Below the pieces are notes generated by a model. That model was not told where the DNA came from and ran no database searches. It worked only from the letters and a program-made list of their open reading frames with translations. DNA of 64,000 nucleotides. Origin: JAICXG01 sp036494545. Lineage in GTDB: Bacteria > Verrucomicrobiota > Verrucomicrobiia > Chthoniobacterales > UBA10450. This document shows, piece after piece, positions 35,305-43,817 of this stretch. Each line of letters opens with the position of its first letter. The first letter of the stretch is position 1. Location of the stretch: contig DASXOB010000022.1 in NCBI GenBank assembly GCA_036494545.1, positions 1-64,000 on the forward strand. The letters run 5' to 3'. The position numbers and the translations under genes were made by a program.

Positions 35305-36240
35305 ATGGCGTCAACCATTAATTTCCTCCGCCTGCTGGCTGACCCTACCCGGCTGCGCCTGATTTCCCTCCTGGAAGAAGAGGAGCTCTCGGTCGCGGAA
35401 CTGCAGGATATTTTGGGAATGGGCCAGTCGCGAATTTCAAGTCATCTCGCACAACTGAAACGCGCCGGCGTGGTGGAGGATCGACGCGCCGGCAAGAACG
35501 TCTATTATGGCCTAACGAATGGCGCGAAGCTCGATCCGCGGCGCGCCAAGGTGAGCGAGCTGACTCGAACCCTCGCGCGCGAGATGCCGGAGACCCGCCG
35601 CGACCGCACCGCGCTAAGAATCGTTCTGCGGAAACGACAGGACAAGGCGCGTGAATATTTCGACCAGCTTGCGGGACGCTTCGGTCGCAGCTACTGCCCG
35701 GGCCGATCCTGGCAGGCCCTGGCGCATACCATGATTGCGATGCTGCCGCCGCTGGTGGTGGCCGATCTCGGCGCGGGCGAGGGAACGCTCTCGCAGTTGA
35801 TGGCCAAAAAGGCGCGGAAAGTAATCGCAATCGACAATGCACCCAAGATGGTCGAGTTCGGTTCGCAACTGGCAAAGAAACACGGCTTCAAGAATCTCGA
35901 GTATCGCCTTGGCGACATCGAAGATCCGCCGATTAAAAAGGACTCGACCGACCTGGCAATCTTCAGTCAGGCACTGCATCACGCGATTCATCCTGAGCGC
36001 GCGATCGAGGCAGCTCATCGCATTTTGAAAACCGGTGGACGCGTTGTGGTGCTGGATCTCCTCAGTCATCGTTTTGAAAAAGCGCGCGAGCTTTACGCCG
36101 ATCACTGGCTCGGGTTCAGCGAGGCGCAGCTGCAGCAATGGCTCGAGGAGGCGGGATTCAGCGAGATTGAAGTAACGGTCGTCTCCCGCGAAAAGGAGAG
36201 CCCACACTTTCAAACCGTCTTCGCATCTGGTATCAAGTGA
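35305..36240 (+). CDS. ArsR-type HTH fused to a SAM methyltransferase domain (SahR-like)
   Basis: A 311-residue fusion. Residues 1-75 form an ArsR winged helix (LLADPTRLRLISLL, recognition helix near MGQSRISSHLAQLKRAG). From about 110 to the end lies a Methyltransf_11-type domain with motif I VADLGAGEG (about 151-158), FSQALHHAIHPE and VVVLDLL. The same architecture defines the SahR regulators of Proteobacteria, which sense S-adenosylhomocysteine and control SAM recycling. Divergence from metK-ahcY supports that role here. Whether the methyltransferase domain is catalytic or only senses SAH cannot be told. Confidence 0.85.
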   Translation: MASTINFLRLLADPTRLRLISLLEEEELSVAELQDILGMGQSRISSHLAQLKRAGVVEDRRAGKNVYYGLTNGAKLDPRRAKVSELTRTLAREMPETRRDRTALRIVLRKRQDKAREYFDQLAGRFGRSYCPGRSWQALAHTMIAMLPPLVVADLGAGEGTLSQLMAKKARKVIAIDNAPKMVEFGSQLAKKHGFKNLEYRLGDIEDPPIKKDSTDLAIFSQALHHAIHPERAIEAAHRILKTGGRVVVLDLLSHRFEKARELYADHWLGFSEAQLQQWLEEAGFSEIEVTVVSREKESPHFQTVFASGIK

Positions 36241-36311
36241 GTTTCGGACAAATAGCGGCTGCGTAGATTTGGCAAATTCCTTTCGTAATTGACGGCTTTA
36301 CGGATTTCTGT

Positions 36312-37160
36312 GTGAGTTGCGGCGGCGCAAGGTCTATCGCGCAGCTGTCGGTTACGCTGTTGCAGGCTGGCTGATTATTCAGGTCGCGGTCACAATTTTC
36401 CCAGTCTTGGCGCTGCCGACATGGGCGGTTCGTCTTGTGGTTTTCGTCGTCCTGGGCGGATTCCCGGTCGCCCTGATTTCAGGTTGGTTCTTTGATCTTG
36501 GACCTGGAAGGATCCACGCTGTTCCAGAAATACCCGCAGGCGCCGAGTGTCCGCCTTCTTATCCCGGCCCCCGGGAAGAATCTCCTTGTCCTGGCGCTGG
36601 CTGGCCTAACGATTTCGATTCTGGCTGGCATCTTCGTTTTCTGGCGTGGAGGCTGGCAACCCCTGGAAAAATCAATCGCCGTCCTCCCCTTCAGCAATTT
36701 CAGCAGCGATGAGCAGAATGCCTATTTTGCTGACGGCATTCAGGACGACCCCCTTACTAACCTGGCGAAGATCAGCGACCTGAAAGTAATCTTGCGGACG
36801 TCAGTCATGCCGTTTCGCGGGCAGGCACACAATGCGCGCGAGATCGGTAAGGCACTCGACGTAGCCACCATTCTTGAGGGCAGCGTGCGGCGGGCTTGAT
36901 CGGTGCGATGAAGCGGTCGCCGAAGGTAAGCGCGCCGTCGAATTATTGCCGGAAAGCCGGGATTCGTTTGACGGGCCAATTCTGGCAGTGACCCGGGCGC
37001 GGATTAGCGTCCATTGTCGTGACTATACAACCGCGCTCGATCTTATCGAACGATCGTTAGGCATTCCAGCCGGCATCACCGTCGCGGAATTGCAGCGCGA
37101 CCTACCTGGAAACCTTTGTCGAACGAGCCGCGCTTTAAGCAAATGACCGACCGCTTTTAA
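36312..37160 (+). pseudogene. Decayed copy of the TolB/FlgO-TPR membrane protein
   Basis: The frame opening at about 36312 (RRRKVYRAAVGYAVAGWLIIQ) matches the N-terminus of the intact protein at 37236. Near 36500 reading must shift frame to continue into EKSIAVLPFSNFS, YFADGIQDD and ILEGSVRR, after which a TGA ends it. The next recognisable piece (AVAEGKRAVELLPESRDSFDGP) corresponds to the far C-terminus of the intact copy, so about 400 codons of TPR sequence are missing. A further frame change is needed to read the last residues (WKPLSNEPRFKQM). At least two frameshifts and one large deletion make it non-functional. Confidence 0.85.
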
Positions 37161-37235
37161 TGAACGAGTCCTCTTTGCGCCTGGTCAATCTCCACGGAGT
37201 TGCCGTCTGACTGACAGCGCGAGAAAGTCTCAGGA

Positions 37236-39272
37236 ATGAGCGGGTTCTTTCAGGAACTGAAGCGGCGCAAGGTTTATCGCGTCGCGGTTGCTTACGTCAT
37301 CGGAGCGGGTGGCATTATCCAAATCGCTTCGGCCATCTTTCCCGCCTGGGAGCTACCGAACTGGGCTTTGCGCCTTACCGTCGTTCTCTTGCTCATCGGT
37401 TTTCCGCCCGCGCTTCTTCTCGCCTGGGCGTTTGACGTGACGCCCGAGGGCATTCAAACCACGCCGTCAATTACGCCGGATCATGGTTCTGAAATTGCGC
37501 GCCGTCATCGCCGTCGCAACATCACCTTGCTCGTCGGCTCGGGCGTACTCCTTTCCGTGATCGCAGGCTTTTTCCTCCTGCCTCATGCCGCCGCCACCAA
37601 GATGGAAAAATCGATCGCAGTTTTACCGTTCGAAAATTTTTCCGACAAGACGGAGAACGCTTATTTCGCCGATGGCATTCAGGACGACATTCTGACGAAT
37701 CTCTCGAAGATCGGCGACCTCAAAGTCATCTCCAGAACTTCGGTCATGCCTTATCGCGGGAAGCAGAAGAGCGTCCGCGAGATCGGCAAAGAATTAGGGG
37801 TTGGAGCGATCCTGGAGGGCAGTGTGCGACGGGAGGGTAATCGCGTTCGGGTGAACGTGCAGCTCATCAACGCCGAGAACGATCACCACATTTGGGCAGA
37901 GGACTACGATCGCGAGCTGACCGATGTTTTTGCTATCCAGACCGATCTTGCGCAAAAGATCGCGCACGAACTGCAAGCGCAGCTTTCTCCGAGCGAGAAG
38001 GCGGAAATTACCCACAAACCGACGGAAAATGGCGAGGCATATCTAGCCTTTGTCCAGGCGCACAATTTGCAGTCCTCCCTGGAGGATCAGGCGAAGTTAA
38101 AGCAGGCCGTACAGCTCTATCAGCGGGCGATTGAGCTCGATCCAAAATTTGTGCTCGCCTACGCCAATCTCTCCATCCTGCATAGCTGGATCTTTCACTA
38201 CTTCGAACCCACCGATGCCGAACGGAATTTGGCGAAGAAGTACGCCGACGAGGCTCTCGACCTCGCGCCGGCTTCGCCCGAGGCCCATCTCGCGCGTGGC
38301 TATTGGCGCTACTATGGGGCGCTCGACTACGAGGGCGCGCTGGTCGATTTTGCCGTTGCGCAAAACGGATTGCCTAACGACTCGGAAGTATATCTGGTCA
38401 TCGGCGCGATTCAACGACGCCAGGGCAAATGGAAAGAGTCGACGGACAATCTGGAGCGAGCGGTAAAACTCAACCCGAACGACACATGGCCGCTGCAGAA
38501 TTTGTTTTTCAATTATCGCATGCAGCGACAGTTCGACGCGGCGGAGCGCGTCGTCGATCGCGCTCTGCGACTTAATCCCACCTCGACCACCATTTGGGGC
38601 TTGAAGTCACAACTTGCGGTCGCGGCCCGCGGAGATCTGACCGTCACCGAGACCTGCCTGGCCAAGTTTGAGAAAGCCCGTGCAGAGGGCCAACTCAACA
38701 ATCTTGATCCATCTGTTGTCAACGAAGTCTCGATGGCGAAGGCCAACGTGCTCATGGTGCACAACAATTACCAGGAGGCGCTCGATGTCCTGAGCAATTT
38801 GCCCGTGCAAAAATCCAACCCCCATCACATGATCGAAGCCTCTCTGCAGGAGGCAATCATATACCGACGCATGGGCCAGCCGCAGAAAAGCGGGATCGCG
38901 TTGCAGAAAGCCAAAGAACAAGCCGAGGCGGCTTTGCGGGAAGCGCCTAACGAACCCTCCCGCCACGCCCTTCTCGCACGTGTCCTCGCTCAATTAGGCG
39001 AGAAAGAAAAGGCCTTGGCCGAGGCCAGACGGGCAATGGAACTGCGGCCTGAATCGGCCGACGCGTTCGAAGGACCAAACTTTTCCGCGATCCTCGCCGA
39101 AGTCTATGCGGTCAACGGCCAAAATGCCGAGGCTATTCAAGTCCTCGATCACCTCCTCACCGTTCCTAGCGAGCTGACCGTTCCGAGTCTCCGGCTCGAC
39201 CCGATCTGGGAAAGCCTGCGCAACGATCCCGCCTTCCAGCAGATGCTGGCAAAGCACGAGTCCCGCGCCTAA
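37236..39272 (+). CDS. Membrane protein with FlgO/TolB-like domain and TPR repeats
   Basis: A 678-residue protein. The N-terminus (FFQELKRRKVYRVAVAYVIGAGGIIQIASAIFP, then a second hydrophobic span) is the membrane module often seen in TPR/cyclase-related proteins. A third hydrophobic stretch (about 95-112) precedes KSIAVLPFENFSD and ILTNLSKIGDLKVISRTS, the FlgO/TolB N-terminal-like domain (COG5616), to about residue 240. TPR helix pairs fill the rest (AIELDPKFVLAYANLS, AVKLNPNDTWPLQNL). No cyclase or kinase domain is present. Probably a scaffold for a protein complex. The stop codon TAA lies inside a motif copy (39268-39275). A decayed paralogue is immediately upstream. Confidence 0.82.
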   Translation: MSGFFQELKRRKVYRVAVAYVIGAGGIIQIASAIFPAWELPNWALRLTVVLLLIGFPPALLLAWAFDVTPEGIQTTPSITPDHGSEIARRHRRRNITLLVGSGVLLSVIAGFFLLPHAAATKMEKSIAVLPFENFSDKTENAYFADGIQDDILTNLSKIGDLKVISRTSVMPYRGKQKSVREIGKELGVGAILEGSVRREGNRVRVNVQLINAENDHHIWAEDYDRELTDVFAIQTDLAQKIAHELQAQLSPSEKAEITHKPTENGEAYLAFVQAHNLQSSLEDQAKLKQAVQLYQRAIELDPKFVLAYANLSILHSWIFHYFEPTDAERNLAKKYADEALDLAPASPEAHLARGYWRYYGALDYEGALVDFAVAQNGLPNDSEVYLVIGAIQRRQGKWKESTDNLERAVKLNPNDTWPLQNLFFNYRMQRQFDAAERVVDRALRLNPTSTTIWGLKSQLAVAARGDLTVTETCLAKFEKARAEGQLNNLDPSVVNEVSMAKANVLMVHNNYQEALDVLSNLPVQKSNPHHMIEASLQEAIIYRRMGQPQKSGIALQKAKEQAEAALREAPNEPSRHALLARVLAQLGEKEKALAEARRAMELRPESADAFEGPNFSAILAEVYAVNGQNAEAIQVLDHLLTVPSELTVPSLRLDPIWESLRNDPAFQQMLAKHESRA

Positions 39273-39336
39273 CGACACGCTGGAGTATCCCCTGGCGACT
39301 CGCCAGCAGTTGGGCCCCGGCTAGATTGCGGACGAG

Positions 39337-40716
39337 ATGAAATACGATCTGATCGTGATTGGCGGCGGACCGGCCGGCTACGTAGGAGCGATTCGCGCCG
39401 CTCAGTTGGGCAAGCGAGTTGCGTGCGTCGAAAAGGAACGTGCCGGTGGCACCTGCCTCAATTGGGGTTGCATTCCAACGAAATCGCTCCTGCGCAACGC
39501 AGAGCTCTATTACCTCATCAAACATCGTGCGGGCGACTTCGGCTTCAAGATCGACGGCCTCTCCTTCGACTGGAGCAAAGTGATCAAGCGCTCGCGTGAC
39601 GTCTCGGACAAGAACGCCGCCGGAATTGAATTTCTCTTCAAGAAAAACCAGGTCGACTACCTGCGCGGCGAGGCGTTGCTCGAGAAGCCAGGCGAAGTGT
39701 TGGTCCAGCTTAACGACGGCAACAGAGAAACACATCACGCGCCTAACATTCTCCTCGCTACCGGCGTGGTGGCGCGCGCGCTGCCCGGGCTTTCGTTCAA
39801 TGGCAAGAGCGTCATTGGCAGTCGCGATGCGATGATCCTCGAGCCGCAACCGAAAAGCATGGTGATTATCGGAGCGGGTGCGATCGGGGTGGAGTTCGCC
39901 TACTTTTTCAATGCCTTTGGGACAAGGATTACACTCATCGAGATGCTGCCTCACGTCCTGCCGATCGAAGACAGCGAAGTCTCACAAGCCTTGGAGCGTG
40001 CCCTAACGAAACAAGGAATCAGAATCCTGACGGAGGCCAAAACCGCCAAAGCCGAGACGACGAAAAACGGCGTTCGTCTCAGGTTTGAAGGAAAATCACC
40101 CGAGACAATTGAGGCGGAAGTAGCATTGGTCGCGATTGGCGTGTCGCCGCTTTTGCCTACGGGAAAGCTGAAATTCGGGCTGACCGATCGTGGCTATATT
40201 CAAACAGACGATCGCTATCAAACGAACCACAAAGGAATCTACGCTGTGGGCGACATCATTGGACCACCATGGCTCGCGCATGTCGCGAGCTGGGAAGCAA
40301 TTCAGGCGGTGGAAGGAATTTTCGGCCAAACCGAGCCGCGCAAAATTCGCCATTTTCCCGGCTGCACCTATTGCCAGCCGCAGGTGGCGAGCATAGGCCT
40401 CACGGAACGCGCCGCTAAAGAATCAGGTCGCAAATTCCGCATCGGGAAGTTTCCTTTCAGCGCCAGCGGCAAAGCGCGCGCGATCGGTGAAACCGATGGT
40501 TTCGTGAAATTGATCATCGGGGAACCGCATGGCGAAATTCTTGGCGCGCACATCATCGGGCCGGAAGCGACAGAGATGATTGCCGAGCTGGGTCTGGCGA
40601 TAACGCTGGAAGCGACTTATGAGGAGATTGAAGCGACTATTCACGCGCACCCCACCTTGAGCGAAGCGATTCACGAAGCAGCCGGCCAGGCGTTTGGGCA
40701 CGCCATCCACATCTAG
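39337..40716 (+). CDS. lpd: Dihydrolipoyl dehydrogenase
   Basis: A 459-residue flavoprotein disulfide reductase. FAD site GGGPAGY (9-15); redox-active cysteines Cys40 and Cys45 in GGTCLNWGCIPTKS; NAD-binding IGAGAIGVEFAYFF; and the C-terminal His-Glu pair in HAHPTLSEAIHEA. The LNWGCIPTK form, rather than thioredoxin- or mercuric-reductase patterns, supports E3 of 2-oxoacid dehydrogenase or glycine-cleavage complexes. No E1/E2 genes are in the window. A short hairpin follows the stop. Confidence 0.95.
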   Translation: MKYDLIVIGGGPAGYVGAIRAAQLGKRVACVEKERAGGTCLNWGCIPTKSLLRNAELYYLIKHRAGDFGFKIDGLSFDWSKVIKRSRDVSDKNAAGIEFLFKKNQVDYLRGEALLEKPGEVLVQLNDGNRETHHAPNILLATGVVARALPGLSFNGKSVIGSRDAMILEPQPKSMVIIGAGAIGVEFAYFFNAFGTRITLIEMLPHVLPIEDSEVSQALERALTKQGIRILTEAKTAKAETTKNGVRLRFEGKSPETIEAEVALVAIGVSPLLPTGKLKFGLTDRGYIQTDDRYQTNHKGIYAVGDIIGPPWLAHVASWEAIQAVEGIFGQTEPRKIRHFPGCTYCQPQVASIGLTERAAKESGRKFRIGKFPFSASGKARAIGETDGFVKLIIGEPHGEILGAHIIGPEATEMIAELGLAITLEATYEEIEATIHAHPTLSEAIHEAAGQAFGHAIHI

Positions 40717-40740
40717 CGCACCGTTGTGCGCGATTTTCTC
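40716..40740 (+). terminator. Hairpin after lpd
   Basis: A perfect six-base stem GCGCAC/GTGCGC with loop CGTT begins at the last base of the lpd stop codon and is followed by GATTTTCTC, a weak U-rich tract. It probably ends the lpd transcript before the convergent small membrane-protein gene. Confidence 0.5.
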
Positions 40741-40755
40741 AGACCAAGTTGCGGG

Positions 40756-40974
40756 CTACTTTCGGCTGCCAACAATCACCAGGACGATCCCGCCGGCAAT
40801 CGCCACACCCCCTAAAATCGGGGGCATCGGAACTGTATGCGTTTCCGTGTGCCCAATCTGCACCGGACCAATGTCCACGTCTTTCTTGTGCTCTTTGAAA
40901 CTAAATCCGCCATAGGCAAGGGCAACGATGCCAATGACGATAAGAATAATGCCGATGATGCCCGCCGGTTTCAT
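40756..40974 (-). CDS. DUF3185-type two-helix membrane protein
   Basis: A 72-residue protein with two transmembrane helices (about 5-24 and 52-69) separated by a polar loop containing VDIGPVQIGHTETHTVPMPPILGG. The pattern fits the DUF3185 family, whose function is unknown. The next gene upstream on the same strand encodes another tiny membrane protein 20 bases away, so they are probably co-transcribed. Such proteins are often stress-induced, but that is not shown by this sequence. Confidence 0.78.
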   Translation of the reverse strand: MKPAGIIGIILIVIGIVALAYGGFSFKEHKKDVDIGPVQIGHTETHTVPMPPILGGVAIAGGIVLVIVGSRK

Positions 40975-40994
40975 GTGTCAGCGTGAGAAACGGA

Positions 40995-41144
40995 CTATAT
41001 GCCGCGCCGCCCGGAGACGAGATTAATCACCAGCACGATGATCGCGAGCACCAACAGGATGTGGATGAATCCACCAAGGGTATAAGAGCTGACTAGTCCG
41101 AGCAGCCAGAGCACGAGTAAGATAACGAATATTGTCCACAACAT
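40995..41144 (-). CDS. Lmo0937-family small membrane protein
   Basis: A 49-residue protein (MLWTIFVILLVLWLLGLVSS...LVLAIIVLVINLVSGRRGI) with two hydrophobic spans around a Gly-Gly turn and a basic C-terminus, the standard layout of the lmo0937 family. GGGAGGG lies eight bases before the ATG and fixes the start. The gene is only 20 bases upstream of the DUF3185 gene on the same strand. Function is unknown. Confidence 0.82.
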   Translation of the reverse strand: MLWTIFVILLVLWLLGLVSSYTLGGFIHILLVLAIIVLVINLVSGRRGI

Positions 41145-41267
41145 AGTTTTCCCTCCCAAGGTTCAGGTTTCCTGTGCTTCGTGTCGCAAGGTGCCGCCGC
41201 GCTTGTTTTTGCGAAAAAAAATTCCGTCTCTCAAAAATTTACCGAAGTTGTTCCGTCGGCGTAAAAA

Positions 41268-41987
41268 CTACTCTCCCTCCGAAGTTCGACTCAAAAGTGC
41301 AGCAATCGCCCAAGGTGCATAAAGAACGGTGAAGAAAAACAGCGCGAGTCCTTCCAGCTGAAAGATATAAATCCAGCGTGACTCGGAGAGAAAATCGAGG
41401 ATCGAATGCACCACCGGTTTGTGCAGAAGGAAGCCATAGTTCACACCGGTGAGATGATCGACGACGAGCGCCGCAACGAGATAAAGTTGCGACCAAAGAA
41501 GGGTGCGACCGACGGATCCGAGAGTGGGACGAAAGCGCCGCGCGAGTAGAAAGTAAACGACACCAGCAACGATGCCGCAGTGTGAGATAAAAAAACTAAC
41601 CGCCCGAAGGTCAGGAAAATTGACCTGCAAATTCGGCGTGAGAATCGCCTGGAACGTCCCGCCGATTCCCCAAAAATATGAGACTTCCATCCAGCTGCGG
41701 CGATTGGCGATCAGCGCAACGATAACGGTTGCCATCGCCCAATCGCAGAGTTGAAATGGCAACGCCTGTTTCCAAAAAAACTGTTCGTAGTGCCAGAGAT
41801 AAATAGCGTAACCGAAGTAGTTCACGAGGAGAAGCAGTGCGAGGCAACTTCCGACCGCGCGGTCGATGCGTCGCGAACCGATCAGTCGCACGGCCAAACC
41901 AAGGCCGACCGGGATGATGATCGTTAGGCCAATGACGACGAGATGCGCCGGACCGAAGACAGGAAAAACAGGAGTTGTGTCGGGCAC
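41268..41987 (-). CDS. TIGR02206-family (YwaF-like) integral membrane protein
   Basis: A 239-residue protein with about seven hydrophobic segments. It begins with PVFGPAHLVVIGLTI and contains LPFQLCDWAMATVI, WGIGGTFQAILTPNL and HCGIVAGVVYFL, the conserved pattern of the TIGR02206 family, including the polar residues placed within helices. The biochemical role of the family is unknown. It lies alone between the small membrane-protein genes and the GIN-domain lipoprotein gene, same strand as both. Confidence 0.83.
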   Translation of the reverse strand: MPDTTPVFPVFGPAHLVVIGLTIIIPVGLGLAVRLIGSRRIDRAVGSCLALLLLVNYFGYAIYLWHYEQFFWKQALPFQLCDWAMATVIVALIANRRSWMEVSYFWGIGGTFQAILTPNLQVNFPDLRAVSFFISHCGIVAGVVYFLLARRFRPTLGSVGRTLLWSQLYLVAALVVDHLTGVNYGFLLHKPVVHSILDFLSESRWIYIFQLEGLALFFFTVLYAPWAIAALLSRTSEGE

Positions 41988-42087
41988 GCCCGCGAAGTTT
42001 GTGATCTTCTCCTTGCGACGGTCAAGTGTCGTGGCGGCGGGAACTGACTAGCACTAATGTTTCGTTAGGCCAAGCGTCTCCATTGCG

Positions 42088-42110
42088 GAAAAGTGTGCCC
42101 ATCACTTTTC
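42088..42110 (-). terminator. Terminator-like hairpin
   Basis: A perfect eight-base stem GAAAAGTG/CACTTTTC with a seven-base loop lies just after the minus-strand GIN-domain gene. The U-rich arm resembles a weak intrinsic terminator, but there is no separate U-run. Confidence 0.35.
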
Positions 42111-42120
42111 GGCCATACCA

Positions 42121-42774
42121 TCAGCGTGCCTCGATCTTGCCCGCGCCCGCGATCTTTTTCTCGACCGATTTGGGATTACCATGGTAGCTGACGTTACCCG
42201 CGCCGGTGATGGCGGCGCGCAAGAGATTCGACGCGTAAACATCGGCCTTACCGGCACCGGTAACAGAGATCTCAACATCCTGGGCCATCAGATCGTCTGC
42301 CTGCAGCTTGCTTGCGCCTGTGAGGCTGGCGAGCAGCCGATTCACCTGGCCAGCGAGCGCAACTTTGGTCGCGCCACTGGTCTCGAGCGCAAAGGTTCCG
42401 CCACTGAGCGATGTAGCACTCATTTGCAAGGCGCCACTCAGGCGTGCCCCGGTCAAAGAAGGACTGGTGATCTCGACTTTCACTCCACTCGTCGGCGAGA
42501 TGGGACCATGCATTTCCAACTTCAGCACGTCCCCCTGCACCGAGGTTTTAATGTGGGAAAGAAGATTTTCGTCCGTCGTTAGGCTAAACGATACCGGACC
42601 TGGATGCCACTCGACCTTGTAATAACCGCCTGCGTCGAGGCGGCTGAAGTTCCCGAGAGAACGCTGTTCGGTCGTAACGTGGCCGTTGCCCCGAATCCCG
42701 CGCCAGTCGCAACCGGTGACGGCAAGGATCAAAAGCAAAAATGCGAGAAGGCAATGGACTCTTTTCATGGTCAT
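42121..42774 (-). CDS. GIN-domain (DUF2807) lipoprotein
   Basis: A 217-residue protein. The signal peptide ends in a lipobox, LAVTGC, so it should be lipid-anchored. The mature part begins GNGHVTTEQRSLGNFSRLDAGGYYKVEW and continues as repeated short beta strands (SGALQMSATSLSGG, TGASKLQADDL, TGAGKADVYAS, TGAGNVSYHG) typical of the GIN/DUF2807 right-handed beta-helix. Members are thought to be surface or adhesin-like but function is unproven. It follows the molybdopterin gene mogA by 45 bases on the same strand; the link is probably only positional. Confidence 0.85.
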   Translation of the reverse strand: MTMKRVHCLLAFLLLILAVTGCDWRGIRGNGHVTTEQRSLGNFSRLDAGGYYKVEWHPGPVSFSLTTDENLLSHIKTSVQGDVLKLEMHGPISPTSGVKVEITSPSLTGARLSGALQMSATSLSGGTFALETSGATKVALAGQVNRLLASLTGASKLQADDLMAQDVEISVTGAGKADVYASNLLRAAITGAGNVSYHGNPKSVEKKIAGAGKIEAR

Positions 42775-42819
42775 CTAGTGAGATGCGGTGAGGTGCGGTT
42801 TTGGATTCAGGAAATTCCC

Positions 42820-43302
42820 CTAACAAGAAGTAGGCACGCGCTGGGCGAGCGCCACGCCATGTGGAATCGCGCCCATGACAAAGCCAAGACATTCCACCGC
42901 GCCAGTCGGCTTTCCTGGCAGCGCGATGACCAGCGATCGACCTACGACTGCGGCAAGATTGCGCGAAAGGATGGCATTGGCGGTGATCTTCATCGACTCC
43001 GCGCGCATCACTTCGCCGAAACCCGGCAGCTCGATCCGCATAAGACCGCGGATCGCCTCCGGCGTGATGTCACGCTCCGCGATTCCGGTACCTCCGGTCG
43101 TGAGGACCAAGCCGCAACCTTGCTCCGTAAAAGACCGGATGGTTTCCTGCAACCGCGTGAGATCATCCGGCACGACTGCTTCTGCAAGGACGTCCCAGCC
43201 GCTTTGAACGGCTACGTGTTTGAGCGCCGGTCCACCGAGATCCTCGTATTCGCCGCGGCTGGCGCGATCGGAAACGGTGATGATGCCGACGGTGATCTGC
43301 AT
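42820..43302 (-). CDS. mogA: Molybdopterin adenylyltransferase / MoaB-family protein
   Basis: A 160-residue MogA/MoaB-type protein, which adenylylates molybdopterin before molybdenum insertion. Key strings: ITVSDRASRGEYEDLGGP, VLTTGGTGIAERDITPEAI (the conserved GGTG loop with catalytic acidic residue) and ALPGKPTGAVECLGFV. MogA and MoaB cannot be separated reliably by eye. It is the third gene of the run moaA-moaC-mogA on the minus strand, 50 bases after moaC. Confidence 0.9.
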   Translation of the reverse strand: MQITVGIITVSDRASRGEYEDLGGPALKHVAVQSGWDVLAEAVVPDDLTRLQETIRSFTEQGCGLVLTTGGTGIAERDITPEAIRGLMRIELPGFGEVMRAESMKITANAILSRNLAAVVGRSLVIALPGKPTGAVECLGFVMGAIPHGVALAQRVPTSC

Positions 43303-43352
43303 TGGAAACAGGATTGGATATAATTAAACAGAATTTGCGGCGACTCCCCCTG

Positions 43353-43814
43353 CTAATCCTGTCCTGCTCTAGACTTCGTTTTTCGGAGCAACTTGATCTC
43401 ACCGATCTGCATCTTCTTGTCGACCGCTTTGCACATGTCATAGATGGTAAGGAGGGCGACAGCGACGCCGGTAAGCGCCTCCATTTCCACGCCGGTCTGT
43501 GCGGTAGTGCGCGCGGTACACGTGACTTCGATAGAGATGTCGCCACTCGTTAGGCCAATTTCCACGTGGCTTAAATTCAAGGGATGACACAGCGGAATGA
43601 GCTGCGCTGTTTGTTTCGCTGCCTGAATGCCGGCAATACGCGCAGTGGCAAAAACGTTCCCCTTTGCAATCCGATCTGAGGCGATCAATTGGAGAGTCGC
43701 GGGTTGCAGCTCGATCCGGCCGCTGGCGACTGCCTCTCGGTAGCTGACGGGTTTGGCCGAAACATCGACCATCTTCGCACTGCCATCGGTCGCGATGTGG
43801 CTCAGTTGCGCCAT
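43353..43814 (-). CDS. moaC: Cyclic pyranopterin monophosphate synthase
   Basis: A 153-residue MoaC. It converts the product of MoaA into cyclic pyranopterin monophosphate. Conserved strings are MVDVSAKPVSYREA, GNVFATARIAGIQAAKQTAQLIPLCHPL (active-site His and Lys) and GVEMEALTGVAVALLTIYDMCKA(V)DK. Its ATG lies three bases after the moaA stop, so both are very likely co-translated. Length is standard. Confidence 0.96.
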   Translation of the reverse strand: MAQLSHIATDGSAKMVDVSAKPVSYREAVASGRIELQPATLQLIASDRIAKGNVFATARIAGIQAAKQTAQLIPLCHPLNLSHVEIGLTSGDISIEVTCTARTTAQTGVEMEALTGVAVALLTIYDMCKAVDKKMQIGEIKLLRKTKSRAGQD

Positions 43815-43817
43815 GCG

